Counted from the stretch's first letter, positions 7,467 through 16,811 are shown. The stretch is DNA of 25,750 bases from TTA-H9 sp002071415 (GCA_035411425.1 DAONSX010000032.1:1-25750), one strand, 5' to 3'. Numbers and translations: made by a program. The notes: a model not told the origin generated them from the letters alone.

Positions 7467-9416
7467 TTATTTTTCGTAATGTTCGATTAAGTCGTGCATG
7501 GTAAGCAATGCTGCTACGCTCCATGCTTGAGAAATAGCTCCTGCGGGCTTGTGTGGAGGATCACCATCGTAAATTTCCGAAATAGTACACAATCCATGTT
7601 CGGTCATTTCGGGTTCGAATCCATTGTACAGATTTTTTATGAACGATAATCCGCCTTTGCCATGAATGCGCAAGTAGCCCTCGACAAAGAATCCCAATAG
7701 CCAAGGGAAAGCACTCCCCTGATGGTAGGCGAGATCCCGGTCAATTTGATTGCCAGCATATATTCCTTTGTAATCGGGGTGTGTTGGAGTTAAAGTACGC
7801 AAGCCTCGAGGGGTTAATAATTCATGCCTTACCCTGCTTAATATTCCTTTGCGGATTTCCTCCTTCAGAGGAGTATATTGCATTGCTGTAGCAATTACCT
7901 GATTGGGGCGCATGGTCCAGTCTTTAAAGTTACCATCTGTATAATCGGCCAGATAGCCTTTGTCTTCATCCCAAAAATTAGCAGGAAAATTATTATTGAG
8001 CCTCTTTATTACCGGAGTCCATCTTTCGACGAAAACCTTGTCGGAAGCTCTTCTGGCCGCTGCAATAGCAAAACTTATACCATTGTACCACAATGCATTC
8101 GCTTCGACAGGACAACCTATACGAGGTGTTATAGGAACTCCTTCAATGATGGCATCCATCCAGGTAAGAGCTACTCCGGGCGCACCACCATAGATTAGAC
8201 CATCTTCTTGCATGTGAATATTATATTCTGTCCCTTTTCTATATCCTTCGAGAATTTGTATGATGGCCGGGCCAAATTCCTTCCATACCGATGAAATCCT
8301 CCGAGTTTTGCAGGCATACTTCTGTACTGCCCAAATAAACCATAAAGGAGCGTCGATGGAGTTATACACTGGTTTTTCTTTGCTCAAGATATTTGGGAAA
8401 AGAGGACCCTTGAGCTCTGACAAATGAGATTGCAGCACTTCGTGGCATAATCTGGAATTGCCGACCGTCAATGTAAGACCAGGAAGTGAAATGAAGGTAT
8501 CTCGACTAAATCTTCCAAAATAAGGATAACCTGCTATTAACTGAGTTTTGCCGTCACGGTGAACAATAAACTGCTGAGCTGCATTTTTCAGGCAATTCAA
8601 AAAATTACTGCGCGACAAGCGTCTGCGAACCTCCAGGTTAAAAATGGCTTTCAGCTTCGAAATGTCGGCTTCGGTCGTCCCTGCCGAAAATATTACGTTT
8701 TCTCCTTTTTTTAGGTTCAATTCGAAATAGCCTGGGGTGAAAAGATCTTCGTGCGCTTCATAGCCTCTTTCGATCTCTTTTAAATATTCCACATCGTAAT
8801 ACCAATCAGGAACATGAAGATATTCAATCGCCTCTTTCGAGAATTGCATATATAAAGGTGTATAGCCTTCGTACATCTTTACCATTATTCCTCCGGGCAC
8901 TCTTTGAGCGTTAGTATTGGCATTTAAATTGGCATGGGTTAGAAAATGAATATTCCGAAAGGCTAAAAAGGGTTTAAAACGAATCTTCGTAGGCGACTGC
9001 CCATCAACAAGCGTATATTTGATCAAAACCCTGTCCTCATTCATGGCAAATACGAGTTGCCTCGTAATGACCATATTGCCTATTCGATAGGTAATTATGG
9101 GTACATGGTCAATTTCATATTCTCGTGCATATTTATGGCCTTTGGGATTGTATATTCCTCCCTTGTATCTTCTTATCGCCAGATTGAATTCGCTTCCTTC
9201 ATCGACGATACTTTCATCGAGATTCGAAAGCAACAGATGATTATCATCGTCTATGCCAGCTTGTGGACAAATGAGCAGACCATGATATTTACGCGTATTA
9301 CACCCTATGATGGTTTGAGAAGCATAAGCACCGGCACGATTCGATCGTAAAATCTCGCGTGCAAGTGAAAACTCAAGGTTAATAAGTTGATCTTTAACAA
9401 ATTTAATATAACTCAT
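7467..9416 (-). CDS. Glycogen debranching enzyme, archaeal/bacterial GDE type (GH133)
   Basis: A 649-residue cytoplasmic amylo-alpha-1,6-glucosidase, first gene of the glycogen operon. Residues about 15-225 match the GDE N-terminal beta-sandwich (SNRAGAYASQTIIG, TRKYHGLL). Residues about 275-640 form the (alpha/alpha)6 barrel of the GDE C-terminal domain: LIAGYPYFGRFSRDTFIS (293-310), LTWMDA (417-422), VEANALWYN (437-445), RPNQ (503-506), YHQGSAFPWLLG (564-575) and TISEIYDGDPPHKPAGAISQAWSVA (611-635), which together hold the predicted acid residues of the family. Length and motif order are complete. The ATG at 9416 is the first available start. It removes alpha-1,6 branches left by the phosphorylase two genes downstream. 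No perfect promoter was seen upstream. Confidence 0.93.
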   Translation of the reverse strand: MSYIKFVKDQLINLEFSLAREILRSNRAGAYASQTIIGCNTRKYHGLLICPQAGIDDDNHLLLSNLDESIVDEGSEFNLAIRRYKGGIYNPKGHKYAREYEIDHVPIITYRIGNMVITRQLVFAMNEDRVLIKYTLVDGQSPTKIRFKPFLAFRNIHFLTHANLNANTNAQRVPGGIMVKMYEGYTPLYMQFSKEAIEYLHVPDWYYDVEYLKEIERGYEAHEDLFTPGYFELNLKKGENVIFSAGTTEADISKLKAIFNLEVRRRLSRSNFLNCLKNAAQQFIVHRDGKTQLIAGYPYFGRFSRDTFISLPGLTLTVGNSRLCHEVLQSHLSELKGPLFPNILSKEKPVYNSIDAPLWFIWAVQKYACKTRRISSVWKEFGPAIIQILEGYRKGTEYNIHMQEDGLIYGGAPGVALTWMDAIIEGVPITPRIGCPVEANALWYNGISFAIAAARRASDKVFVERWTPVIKRLNNNFPANFWDEDKGYLADYTDGNFKDWTMRPNQVIATAMQYTPLKEEIRKGILSRVRHELLTPRGLRTLTPTHPDYKGIYAGNQIDRDLAYHQGSAFPWLLGFFVEGYLRIHGKGGLSFIKNLYNGFEPEMTEHGLCTISEIYDGDPPHKPAGAISQAWSVAALLTMHDLIEHYEK

Positions 9417-9624
9417 ACAATGAATTTCTAAAAGTCATAGGCCATTTTGAGAATGCAAATAAACATATTTCAAATGAAATATAAATTAACTTTCGAAAAC
9501 AATTCTAACAGCAAATATGCTAAAATTTCCTTTTGCTTCCATGCATTCTTCGTAATTTTACACCTTCTTTCTACAATTTCTGCGGTTTGTTTAAATTTAT
9601 AAAAGTATTAAAAAAATCCCTGAA
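9417..9624. promoter_or_regulatory. Divergent promoter region between the glycogen operon and the S9 peptidase operon
   Basis: A 208-bp, very AT-rich spacer between divergently transcribed genes. On the plus strand TTTG (9532-9535) followed after 17 bp by TAATTTTA (9553-9560, 7 of 8 matches to TAnnTTTG) is a possible promoter for the peptidase gene. On the minus strand TATGTTTA and TTTATTTG are also one base off consensus. No operator-like palindrome stands out. Confidence 0.35.
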
Positions 9625-12420
9625 ATGCAACGTTTTCAACAGAAATTGAGGGTTATATCGATTTTAACTCTCCTCTTGCCTTCCCTCATCCTCTTATCCC
9701 AGAAAAAACCACTTACTCATGAGGTTTATGAAAAATGGAACTCCATTCCGTATAAATGCATAAGCCCGAATGGAAAGTTTGTAGCTTTTACCATACAGCC
9801 TGCAAGAGGTGATGGCTTCCTTCATTTGTTCAATGTTTCCGACCATCAGGTAAAAGTTTTTCCCAGAGGGGTTAATCCCGCATTTTCTGACAACAATTAC
9901 GTGATATTTAGCGTTAAACAGCCTTATGATACTTTGAGAAAATTGCGTTTGAAAAAGATAAAAGAAAATGACTTACCTCTCGATTCCCTCTTCATTCTTT
10001 CACTTACCACTGATAACCTGCTCAGGTTTCCCCATCTCTATAATTTTAAATTGATGGAAGAAAGCCCTTTGGTTTGTTTCAAAAGAAAATTTACCCCCTC
10101 AGATACAAGTTCTTCCGATAGCACCAAATATCATCCTCCTAAGAAAAAAACATCTTATCAACTCGGTATTTTCGAATCATTCGATAAACCATGCTGGTTT
10201 TTCCCTTATATTGAAGATTATGCTACACCCCGATTAAACGGGCCTGTGGCCTTTGTTCAAAAGCTACCCGAGAATGATTCTTCTGGCCTTTATATTTTTA
10301 ATCCTTTAAAAGGCCAGACAATCAAAGTTTTTCAAAAGCCCGGAAAGATCAAAAATCTAAGTTGGAACGAGACAGGAACATTGCTTAGTTTCTCATATTC
10401 AACAGACACTTCTTTTCGCTCGAATATTTGCTTATACTTGTATGGAGTAAATAAAAATGAGAGTCAACTTATAGCAGATTCTGCAATTTTGTCAGTTTCT
10501 ACTGCCAGCGTTAGTCCATATTACAATCCCTGGTTTTCTCAAGATGGAGAAAAATTGTATTTCGCATATTACTATCCACCAGAAGAGTCTAAAACAGACA
10601 CGCTTCATCTTCCCGAAGAAATTGCAAGGTTGGACATCTGGAGCTGGAGTGATCCCTTGCTGCAATCAGAACAACTCAAAAATCTCGAAAATGAAAAGAA
10701 GCGCTCCTATGTTTGCATGTATGATATCAAAAAAGAAAAGATAATTTTAGCAGGAAGGGACACCATCTCTCAAATTTCCATTTATATGAAGGGAAACTCG
10801 AGATACGCTCTGGGAAGCAATCCCCTCCCCTATTCTCAGCTGAAATCGTGGGATGGCAGCTATTATGACTACTATTTAATAGATTTACAGAATGGCAAGG
10901 CAAAACTCATCGAAAGAAAGGTTGCCGATTATGTCAGCCTTTCGCCTTATGGCTACTTTTATATTCGATATCATTCGAATGATTCATGCTGGTATGCCAC
11001 AAATTTAAAGAACAACGAATGCATCCCGCTTACCAAAGGGTTGTCAGCATGTTTCGCTCTCGAAGAATACGACATGCCTTCCCCTCCTCCCTCCTATGGT
11101 ATTGCAGGATGGGCAACTAATGACGAATTTGTGTTGATTTACGATAAATATGATATATGGAAAATAGATCCTAAGGGGAAACAAGCTCCCGAAAATCTCA
11201 CTCGCTTCTATGGAAGAAAAAATAAATTAAAATTGAGGTATTTGAAAACCAACCCAGAAGAAATTCATATTGACCTCGAAAAGCCTCTATTGCTTGCCGG
11301 GTATAGCTATATCGATAAAGACATATACATTTTAACACTTTCTCCTCGATTAAAACGTGAACCTTCCATATTAACAGGAGGCAAATGCTGGATAAGCAAT
11401 TTGATAAAATCAAGGAATTCAGACACTTTTCTATTTACAAAGGAAACATTTCAACAATTCCCCGATCTATGGTATGCCCAAAACGACTTTAATATTATGG
11501 AGCAGATTTCACAAGCCAATCCACAGCAATCAGAATATCAATGGGGAACTGTGGAAGTGGTGAAATGGATATCACCTCAAGGTGATTCTTTAGATGGTTT
11601 ACTCTATAAACCTGAAAATTTCGATTCGACAAGGCAATATCCAATGATTGTCTATTTCTATGAGAAGAGTTCGCAAGATCTATACAGCTATTTTTCACCT
11701 TTACCATCGCGGTCTATTATTAATCCTACTTATCTCGTTAGCAATGGATATCTGGTATTTGTGCCCGATATAGTATATAAGAGCGACAATCCGGGAAATG
11801 ATGCTTACGACTGTGTAATGAGCGGAGTTCTATCCTTATCGTCCTCAGGCTTTGTGGATAAGGATCGTATTGGATTACAGGGTCATAGCTGGGGTGGATA
11901 TCAAGTGGCTTATATTATTACACGCACCGACCTATTCGCCTGTGCCATGGCTGGTGCACCAGTTGCCAATATGATTAGTGCTTACGCTGGAATACGAGGG
12001 GAATCGGGAAAAAGTCGGATGATACAATACGAAAGATCACAAAGCAGGATTGGAGGTAGCCTTTGGGAGAAACCTTTGAAATTTATCAATAATTCTCCTT
12101 TATTTTTTGCCGATAACATTCATACTCCCCTTCTCATCTTGCATAACGATAATGATGGAGCTGTACCCTGGTCGCAGGGGCTGGAGTTATTTAGCGCTAT
12201 GAGGCGTTTACAGAAACCATGCTGGATGCTTGTATACAATAAAGAAGACCACAACCTGAAGGAAAAATCATGGGGAAACCGCATGGATTTGACTCAACGA
12301 ATGTACCAGTTTTTCGATCATTATTTAAAGGGAAGTCCTGCTCCTCAGTGGATGAAGAAAGGCATTCCAGCTATTCGAAAAAGTATCGATAATGGATTGA
12401 AATTCGATGAAAATGATTAA
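9625..12420 (+). CDS. Secreted S9 family (prolyl oligopeptidase/dipeptidyl peptidase-like) serine peptidase
   Basis: A 931-residue peptidase, probably exported to the periplasm: an N-terminal basic and hydrophobic stretch (residues about 7-26, ending near LLSQ) looks like a signal peptide. Residues about 30-640 form a variable region expected to be the beta-propeller (repeated short segments such as SPNGKFVAF, WNETGTLLSF). Residues about 650-910 are the alpha/beta hydrolase domain with nucleophile S755 in GHSWGGY, predicted acid D844 in HNDNDGAVPW and H876 in KEDHNL, so the catalytic triad is intact. Length fits Bacteroidota S9 homologues of about 930 residues. It would cut peptides, perhaps after proline or as a dipeptidyl or oligopeptidase; specificity is not visible. 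The thioesterase gene follows after 11 bp, so the two are probably co-transcribed, though their functions are not obviously linked. Confidence 0.9.
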   Translation: MQRFQQKLRVISILTLLLPSLILLSQKKPLTHEVYEKWNSIPYKCISPNGKFVAFTIQPARGDGFLHLFNVSDHQVKVFPRGVNPAFSDNNYVIFSVKQPYDTLRKLRLKKIKENDLPLDSLFILSLTTDNLLRFPHLYNFKLMEESPLVCFKRKFTPSDTSSSDSTKYHPPKKKTSYQLGIFESFDKPCWFFPYIEDYATPRLNGPVAFVQKLPENDSSGLYIFNPLKGQTIKVFQKPGKIKNLSWNETGTLLSFSYSTDTSFRSNICLYLYGVNKNESQLIADSAILSVSTASVSPYYNPWFSQDGEKLYFAYYYPPEESKTDTLHLPEEIARLDIWSWSDPLLQSEQLKNLENEKKRSYVCMYDIKKEKIILAGRDTISQISIYMKGNSRYALGSNPLPYSQLKSWDGSYYDYYLIDLQNGKAKLIERKVADYVSLSPYGYFYIRYHSNDSCWYATNLKNNECIPLTKGLSACFALEEYDMPSPPPSYGIAGWATNDEFVLIYDKYDIWKIDPKGKQAPENLTRFYGRKNKLKLRYLKTNPEEIHIDLEKPLLLAGYSYIDKDIYILTLSPRLKREPSILTGGKCWISNLIKSRNSDTFLFTKETFQQFPDLWYAQNDFNIMEQISQANPQQSEYQWGTVEVVKWISPQGDSLDGLLYKPENFDSTRQYPMIVYFYEKSSQDLYSYFSPLPSRSIINPTYLVSNGYLVFVPDIVYKSDNPGNDAYDCVMSGVLSLSSSGFVDKDRIGLQGHSWGGYQVAYIITRTDLFACAMAGAPVANMISAYAGIRGESGKSRMIQYERSQSRIGGSLWEKPLKFINNSPLFFADNIHTPLLILHNDNDGAVPWSQGLELFSAMRRLQKPCWMLVYNKEDHNLKEKSWGNRMDLTQRMYQFFDHYLKGSPAPQWMKKGIPAIRKSIDNGLKFDEND

Positions 12421-12431
12421 TACTCGCTATT

Positions 12432-12842
12432 ATGTATGAACACGTCACCAACCTTAGAGTTAGATATGTCGAAGTAGATTCGATGGGTTATGTTTATCAT
12501 GGGAATTATGCCTCCTATTATGAAGTCGGACGCACCGAACTTATGCGCAACCTTGGAAGTTCCTATAAAAAATTGGAAGATGAAGGAGTATTGATGCCTG
12601 TTATCCATCTCGAATGCCATTACATAAGGCCAGCTAGGTATGACGATGAAATTAGAATTGTTACCCGAATTCAAAAATTTACACATACTCAAATCACTTT
12701 CTCTTATAGAATCTATAACCAAGACAATCAATTGATCAATGAAGGGTCAACAACCCTCGTATTTGTCAATAGCCAAACCATGAAACCTCGAAGGTCACCC
12801 AAGTGGTTTGCCGAAATAATCGAAAAAACTCTGACCAATTGA
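12432..12842 (+). CDS. Acyl-CoA thioesterase, YbgC/4HBT hotdog family
   Basis: A 136-residue cytoplasmic hotdog-fold thioesterase that hydrolyses an acyl-CoA thioester. The 4HBT motif is near the N-terminus: RYVEVDSMGYVYHGNYASYY, with catalytic aspartate D16 followed by G-x-V-x-H-x-N-Y. The central part (DDEIRIVTRIQKF) and C-terminal strand (STTLVFVN) fit the family, as does the length. It begins 11 bp after the S9 peptidase stop. The acyl chain (short, branched or aromatic) cannot be told from sequence. It is followed by a long region without genes. Confidence 0.9.
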   Translation: MYEHVTNLRVRYVEVDSMGYVYHGNYASYYEVGRTELMRNLGSSYKKLEDEGVLMPVIHLECHYIRPARYDDEIRIVTRIQKFTHTQITFSYRIYNQDNQLINEGSTTLVFVNSQTMKPRRSPKWFAEIIEKTLTN

Positions 12843-13203
12843 AAATAATGCTTCGCATTTTATAAAATACAAAATTCGAAATGCCACGGAACTTTTCGAC
12901 AGATTGTATATGATGGGAATCACTCAAAGCCACAGCGCAAAGAAAATGAATGATTTATCCGTTCAATTTGGAGAAAGCATAGAATATAATCACAATGCTT
13001 CCTACACTTTCAATCACTCTGAATTGGACAGGCGGTCTGGCAATACCTTTTATCGAGATGAATTATTCAACCAAAGACCATTAATTATTTTAGCGATGGT
13101 CATTAATCCTTTTCACGATAAAAAAATTTCTAGCCGAAAATTTTAGAGTAGAAGAAAACTCTTAGTCGTCCACAATCTTCTTCTCTCTTATTGTAAATTT
13201 TGT

Positions 13204-13239
13204 GAATAAATTCCCCGCGTCTCATTGGGGAATGTATTC
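13204..13239. repeat. Strong inverted repeat / hairpin, 13-bp stem
   Basis: Left arm GAATAAATTCCCC (13204-13216), 10-nt loop (13217-13226), right arm GGGGAATGTATTC (13227-13239): 12 of 13 positions pair, including four G:C pairs at the loop side. Neither side is followed by a T-run, so it is not a standard intrinsic terminator. It could be an RNA structure, a REP-like palindrome or a relic of a mobile element. Confidence 0.65.
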
Positions 13240-13536
13240 CTGAAGAGCAAGGATTTTTGTCGGCTTTGGGAGTAGAAAAATCAAGGCAAATCTCCGAACA
13301 TTCACTGGCACAATCTAATAGCATGGTAACTTTAAGCAATGTTGACTTTATGGAATACCAATGCACCAAAGTTTTTCCTTGTTGCGAATTTGCAAAATCT
13401 TATTTCTCTTCTGGAGAGCAGTTATACGATAGGGTTATCAAAAATCGGCCGATAGGATATTCGAAAGAACTGCCAAATCCACTATTCGAAAAATAATTCG
13501 TCGAAAGATTCTACAGAGGGTAAAGCCCGCTTTTTT

Positions 13537-13544
13537 TATTTTTG
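13537..13544 (+). promoter_or_regulatory. -7 promoter element for the FAD/Fe-S oxidoreductase gene
   Basis: TATTTTTG is a perfect match to TAnnTTTG and lies 22 bp before the ATG at 13567, giving a short leader of about 17 nt. No clear -33 TTTG is present, and the element sits in a T-rich run, so a chance match is possible. Confidence 0.4.
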
Positions 13545-13566
13545 CCATCCATATAAAAAAAATAAA

Positions 13567-16512
13567 ATGGAAGGAATTGAATTCAATTGGGATGAAATCC
13601 GTGAACAACTCAAGGGAGATCTTTTTATAGAAAAAACGATGCGGCTGATACATGCAACAGATGCATCGGCTTACCGGGAAATTCCTTTAGCTGTAGCAAG
13701 ACCACGCGATAAGTCTGACTTATTAACCTTGATTCGTTTTGCCCGTAATCATCGTATTTCTTTAATACCAAGAGCTGCAGGGACTTCTCTGGCAGGCCAG
13801 GTAGTAGGGAATGGCATTGTGGTAGATATGGGAAAATATATGAATCGTATACTCGAGATCAACCCCGGCGAAAAATGGATACGAATAGAGCCCGGCGTGA
13901 TACTCGATGAGATGAACAAAATATTGAAGCCTTTAGGATTATATTTTGCTCCAGAAACCTCAACTTCTAATCGTTGCATGCTTGGAGGCATGGTGAGTAA
14001 CAATTCATGTGGTGCTCATTCATTAATCTATGGCAGCACAAGAGACCATTTGCTGGAGATAAAGGCTATGTTGAGCGATGGTAGCGAAGTGGAATTCAAA
14101 GATCTTTCTCCTGCGGAATTCCTGGCCAAACTAAGTGGCAATCAGCTCGAAAATAAATTATATCGTCAAATTTATCATATTTTATCCGATCCTGAAAACC
14201 AGGAAGAAATCCGAAAAGAATATCCCGATCCTAGTGTTCGTCGTCGAAATACAGGTTATGCCATCGACTCTTTGCTCGAGTGTCAACCATTTAAACCCGA
14301 TGGTGCTCCATTCAACTTCTGCCGTTTAATAGCAGGCTCGGAAGGAACACTTGCTCTAATAACGGAAATTAAGCTAAGTTTGGTTCCCTTGCCGCCTCCA
14401 GTTTCAGGGCTTGTTTGCATTCATTTAGAAAATGTAAAAGACGCATTATATGCAAATCTCATTGCACTGAAATATCATCCCGTTTCGGTTGAACTAATGG
14501 ATAAAACGGTTTTGGATTTAACCCATGAAAACCGTGAGCAGGACAAGAATCGTTTTTTTGTGCAAGGTAATCCTGGGGCTATTCTAATTGTAGAATTTTA
14601 TGAAAATACTCTCTCGGAGATGGAAGTAAAAGTTGAGGCCATGAAAACGGAGATGATACAGGCTGGGTATGGTTATGCTTTTCCACTCATCACGGGAAAG
14701 GATATTCAACGCGTTTGGGCTTTGCGAAAAGCCGGGCTGGGAGTTTTATCGAATATGCCCGGCGATGCTAAACCCGTTCCTGTCATAGAAGATACCGCAG
14801 TAAATCCCGAATTACTTCCAGCTTATATCGAGGAATTCGATCGAATCCTCCAGCGTTTGAATTTATCCTGTGTTTATTATGCACATATCGGCAGTGGTGA
14901 ACTACATCTAAGACCTGTTTTGAACCTAAAAGACCCGGAAGATGTGAAACGCTTTCGAGAAGTGGCTCAGCAAACAACTTTGCTAGTAAAAAAATACCGA
15001 GGTTCATTGAGTGGAGAACATGGTGACGGACGGTTACGGGGTGAATTCATTCCTCTAATGGTTGGGGAACGTAATTACAGACATTTAAAAGAAATTAAAA
15101 ACACATGGGATCCTGAAGGAATATTCAATGATAGAAAGATCATCGATACTCCTCCTATGGATACTTCGCTTCGTTACGAACCAGGGAAGGCAACCAAAGA
15201 TATCGAAACCATATTCGATTTTTCGAACGATCGAGGAATTATCAGGGCAGTTGAGAGATGCAACGGTTCGGGCGATTGCCGAAAGACAGAAGTGATGGGA
15301 GGAACCATGTGCCCAAGTTATATGGCTACTCGCGATGAAAATGCAAGCACTCGCGCCCGAGCAAATTTACTGCGTGAAATGCTTACCCATTCCGAACAGA
15401 AAAATCCATTCAACCACAAAGAACTCTATGAGATAATGGATTTATGCTTATCGTGCAAGGCATGCAAATCAGAATGCCCATCGAATGTAGACATGGCAAA
15501 ATTAAAAGCCGAATTTCTTCAGCATTATTACGACGCAAACAGCATTCCCTTCAGAACATGGGCTGTAGCCAATATTTCGACTCTTTATCGATTGGGTAGC
15601 CTGATTCCTGATTTCACTAACTTCTTACTTGCCAATAAATTTACCTCCTCTCTTTTGAAGAGAATCCTGAATTTTGCCCCTCAAAGACAAATACAAACAC
15701 TCAGTGGTGTAAATATCAAGAAGCAAATAACTCGTTATCAGAATTCAAAGATGTTTCCCAAGGGTAAGGTCTATTTTTTTAACGATGAATTTACCCATTA
15801 TACCGAAGCCCATATCGTTATAAAAGCCATCATGTTACTGAATCGTCTGGGCTATGAAGTGATTATCCCACAGCATAAACCGAGCGGCCGTTCCTTTATT
15901 TCGAAAGGACTCCTCCGCAGAGCAAAAAAATTAGCTATTAGTAACATTTTGATGCTTAAAGATATAATTACTGAACAAACACCTCTTATTGGAATAGAAC
16001 CTTCAGCTATTCTTTCGTTCCGGGATGAATACCCCGATCTATGTGGGCAGGATTTAAAGGAAGATAGCTTACGGCTGGCTTCTAATTGCTTGATGATTGA
16101 CGAATTTATCGACAAAGAATATAAAGCTGGCAGAATTACATCATCTCAATTTACTGATAAACCGCTTTCGATAAAACTCCATGGGCATTGCCAACAAAAG
16201 GCCATAGCTTCAACACAGGCTACTATTTCCATGTTATCTATCCCCAAAAACTACAAAGTAGAGGAAATCCCTTCGGGCTGTTGTGGAATGGCCGGCTCAT
16301 TCGGATTTGAAAAAGAACATTATGCCTTGAGCCAAAAAGTTGGCGAATTGGTCCTGTTCCCCGAAATACGAAAAACACCCGAAAATGTCAAGATTGCTGC
16401 TGTAGGAACATCGTGCAGAAATCAAATCCTTGAAGGTACAGGCAGGCAAGCCTTACATCCGTTGGAAATCTTATGGGAGAGTTTGATCTCGGATTTTGAA
16501 ATAAAAACCTGA
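13567..16512 (+). CDS. FAD-binding and [4Fe-4S]-binding fused oxidoreductase (GlcD-GlcF / YdiJ-like)
   Basis: A 981-residue single-chain flavin and iron-sulfur dehydrogenase, expected to oxidise a 2-hydroxyacid (D-lactate, glycolate or D-2-hydroxyglutarate) and pass electrons onwards, probably to quinone at the membrane. Order of parts: PCMH-type FAD domain (about 40-270) with PRAAGTSLAGQ starting at P68, ETSTSNRCMLGGMVSNNSCG and GSEGTLALIT; FAD-oxidase C-terminal domain with SGEHGDGR at 482-489; a ferredoxin-like region with C565, C571 and C582 (CNGSGDC, then MCPSYMATRDE) and a CxxCxxCxxxCP cluster at C627, C630, C633 and C637; then a cysteine-rich CCG domain with HGHC (872-875) and SGCCGMAGSFG (C905, C906). 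The fused architecture and the MCPSYMATRDE stretch resemble YdiJ-type enzymes. The substrate is inferred only. The ATG at 13567 follows an A-rich leader typical of the phylum. Confidence 0.92.
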   Translation: MEGIEFNWDEIREQLKGDLFIEKTMRLIHATDASAYREIPLAVARPRDKSDLLTLIRFARNHRISLIPRAAGTSLAGQVVGNGIVVDMGKYMNRILEINPGEKWIRIEPGVILDEMNKILKPLGLYFAPETSTSNRCMLGGMVSNNSCGAHSLIYGSTRDHLLEIKAMLSDGSEVEFKDLSPAEFLAKLSGNQLENKLYRQIYHILSDPENQEEIRKEYPDPSVRRRNTGYAIDSLLECQPFKPDGAPFNFCRLIAGSEGTLALITEIKLSLVPLPPPVSGLVCIHLENVKDALYANLIALKYHPVSVELMDKTVLDLTHENREQDKNRFFVQGNPGAILIVEFYENTLSEMEVKVEAMKTEMIQAGYGYAFPLITGKDIQRVWALRKAGLGVLSNMPGDAKPVPVIEDTAVNPELLPAYIEEFDRILQRLNLSCVYYAHIGSGELHLRPVLNLKDPEDVKRFREVAQQTTLLVKKYRGSLSGEHGDGRLRGEFIPLMVGERNYRHLKEIKNTWDPEGIFNDRKIIDTPPMDTSLRYEPGKATKDIETIFDFSNDRGIIRAVERCNGSGDCRKTEVMGGTMCPSYMATRDENASTRARANLLREMLTHSEQKNPFNHKELYEIMDLCLSCKACKSECPSNVDMAKLKAEFLQHYYDANSIPFRTWAVANISTLYRLGSLIPDFTNFLLANKFTSSLLKRILNFAPQRQIQTLSGVNIKKQITRYQNSKMFPKGKVYFFNDEFTHYTEAHIVIKAIMLLNRLGYEVIIPQHKPSGRSFISKGLLRRAKKLAISNILMLKDIITEQTPLIGIEPSAILSFRDEYPDLCGQDLKEDSLRLASNCLMIDEFIDKEYKAGRITSSQFTDKPLSIKLHGHCQQKAIASTQATISMLSIPKNYKVEEIPSGCCGMAGSFGFEKEHYALSQKVGELVLFPEIRKTPENVKIAAVGTSCRNQILEGTGRQALHPLEILWESLISDFEIKT

Positions 16513-16811
16513 TTGCCAATGCCGCAAGTGCCATTGCAAACTATATTGATACGGCCAATGGTGTGCGGGCATAGAATGTTACTCGGCCTCTAACTTTAAA
16601 AATTGAAGTTCGGATTGTTGGAATTTGCGAGAAAGAAAAATTCAAGTCAGCACAAACCATATTTATTACGATGATTACTTGATTTTTATGGCAAAAGGAA
16701 TCGAAAGTGATCTCAAGGTTAATAAACAAAAACAACCTTATGAACATCTTCGAGAGGTATTCAACCTGTCAGTAGCCTTTATTGTTTAGATGGATTAATA
16801 AGCGAGCTTGC
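16513..16811. other. Convergent 299-bp spacer, possibly with gene remnants
   Basis: It lies between the convergent ends of the oxidoreductase gene and yigZ. It holds an imperfect hairpin just after the oxidoreductase stop (16513-16521 with 16532-16539, one bulge) and no U-tract. Two plus-strand frames give short protein-like stretches broken by stops (near 16513-16570, then about 16612-16790). I could not assign them to a family; they may be remnants or chance. Confidence 0.35.

Larger units (their letters stand above)
12843..13566. other. 724-bp region without a recognisable gene
   Basis: I read all six frames here. Two plus-strand frames stay open for about 80-100 codons (12904-13146 and about 13204-13496), but neither has a recognisable motif, the second lacks a good ATG, and leaders are poor. 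The stretch holds the hairpin at 13204-13239 and, at its end, the promoter element for the oxidoreductase gene. It may be an untranslated region, a decayed gene or the seat of a small RNA; the sequence does not decide. Confidence 0.5.

Noticed and set aside
13204..13239. Hairpin as a rho-independent terminator of the peptidase/thioesterase operon
   Set aside because: No T-run follows either arm, and it lies 360 bp after the last stop codon.
16513..16575. Possible remnant of a UPF0280-type protein after the oxidoreductase gene
   Set aside because: Only about a dozen Ala/Asn-rich residues look similar, and the same bases form an imperfect hairpin, so the resemblance is probably chance.
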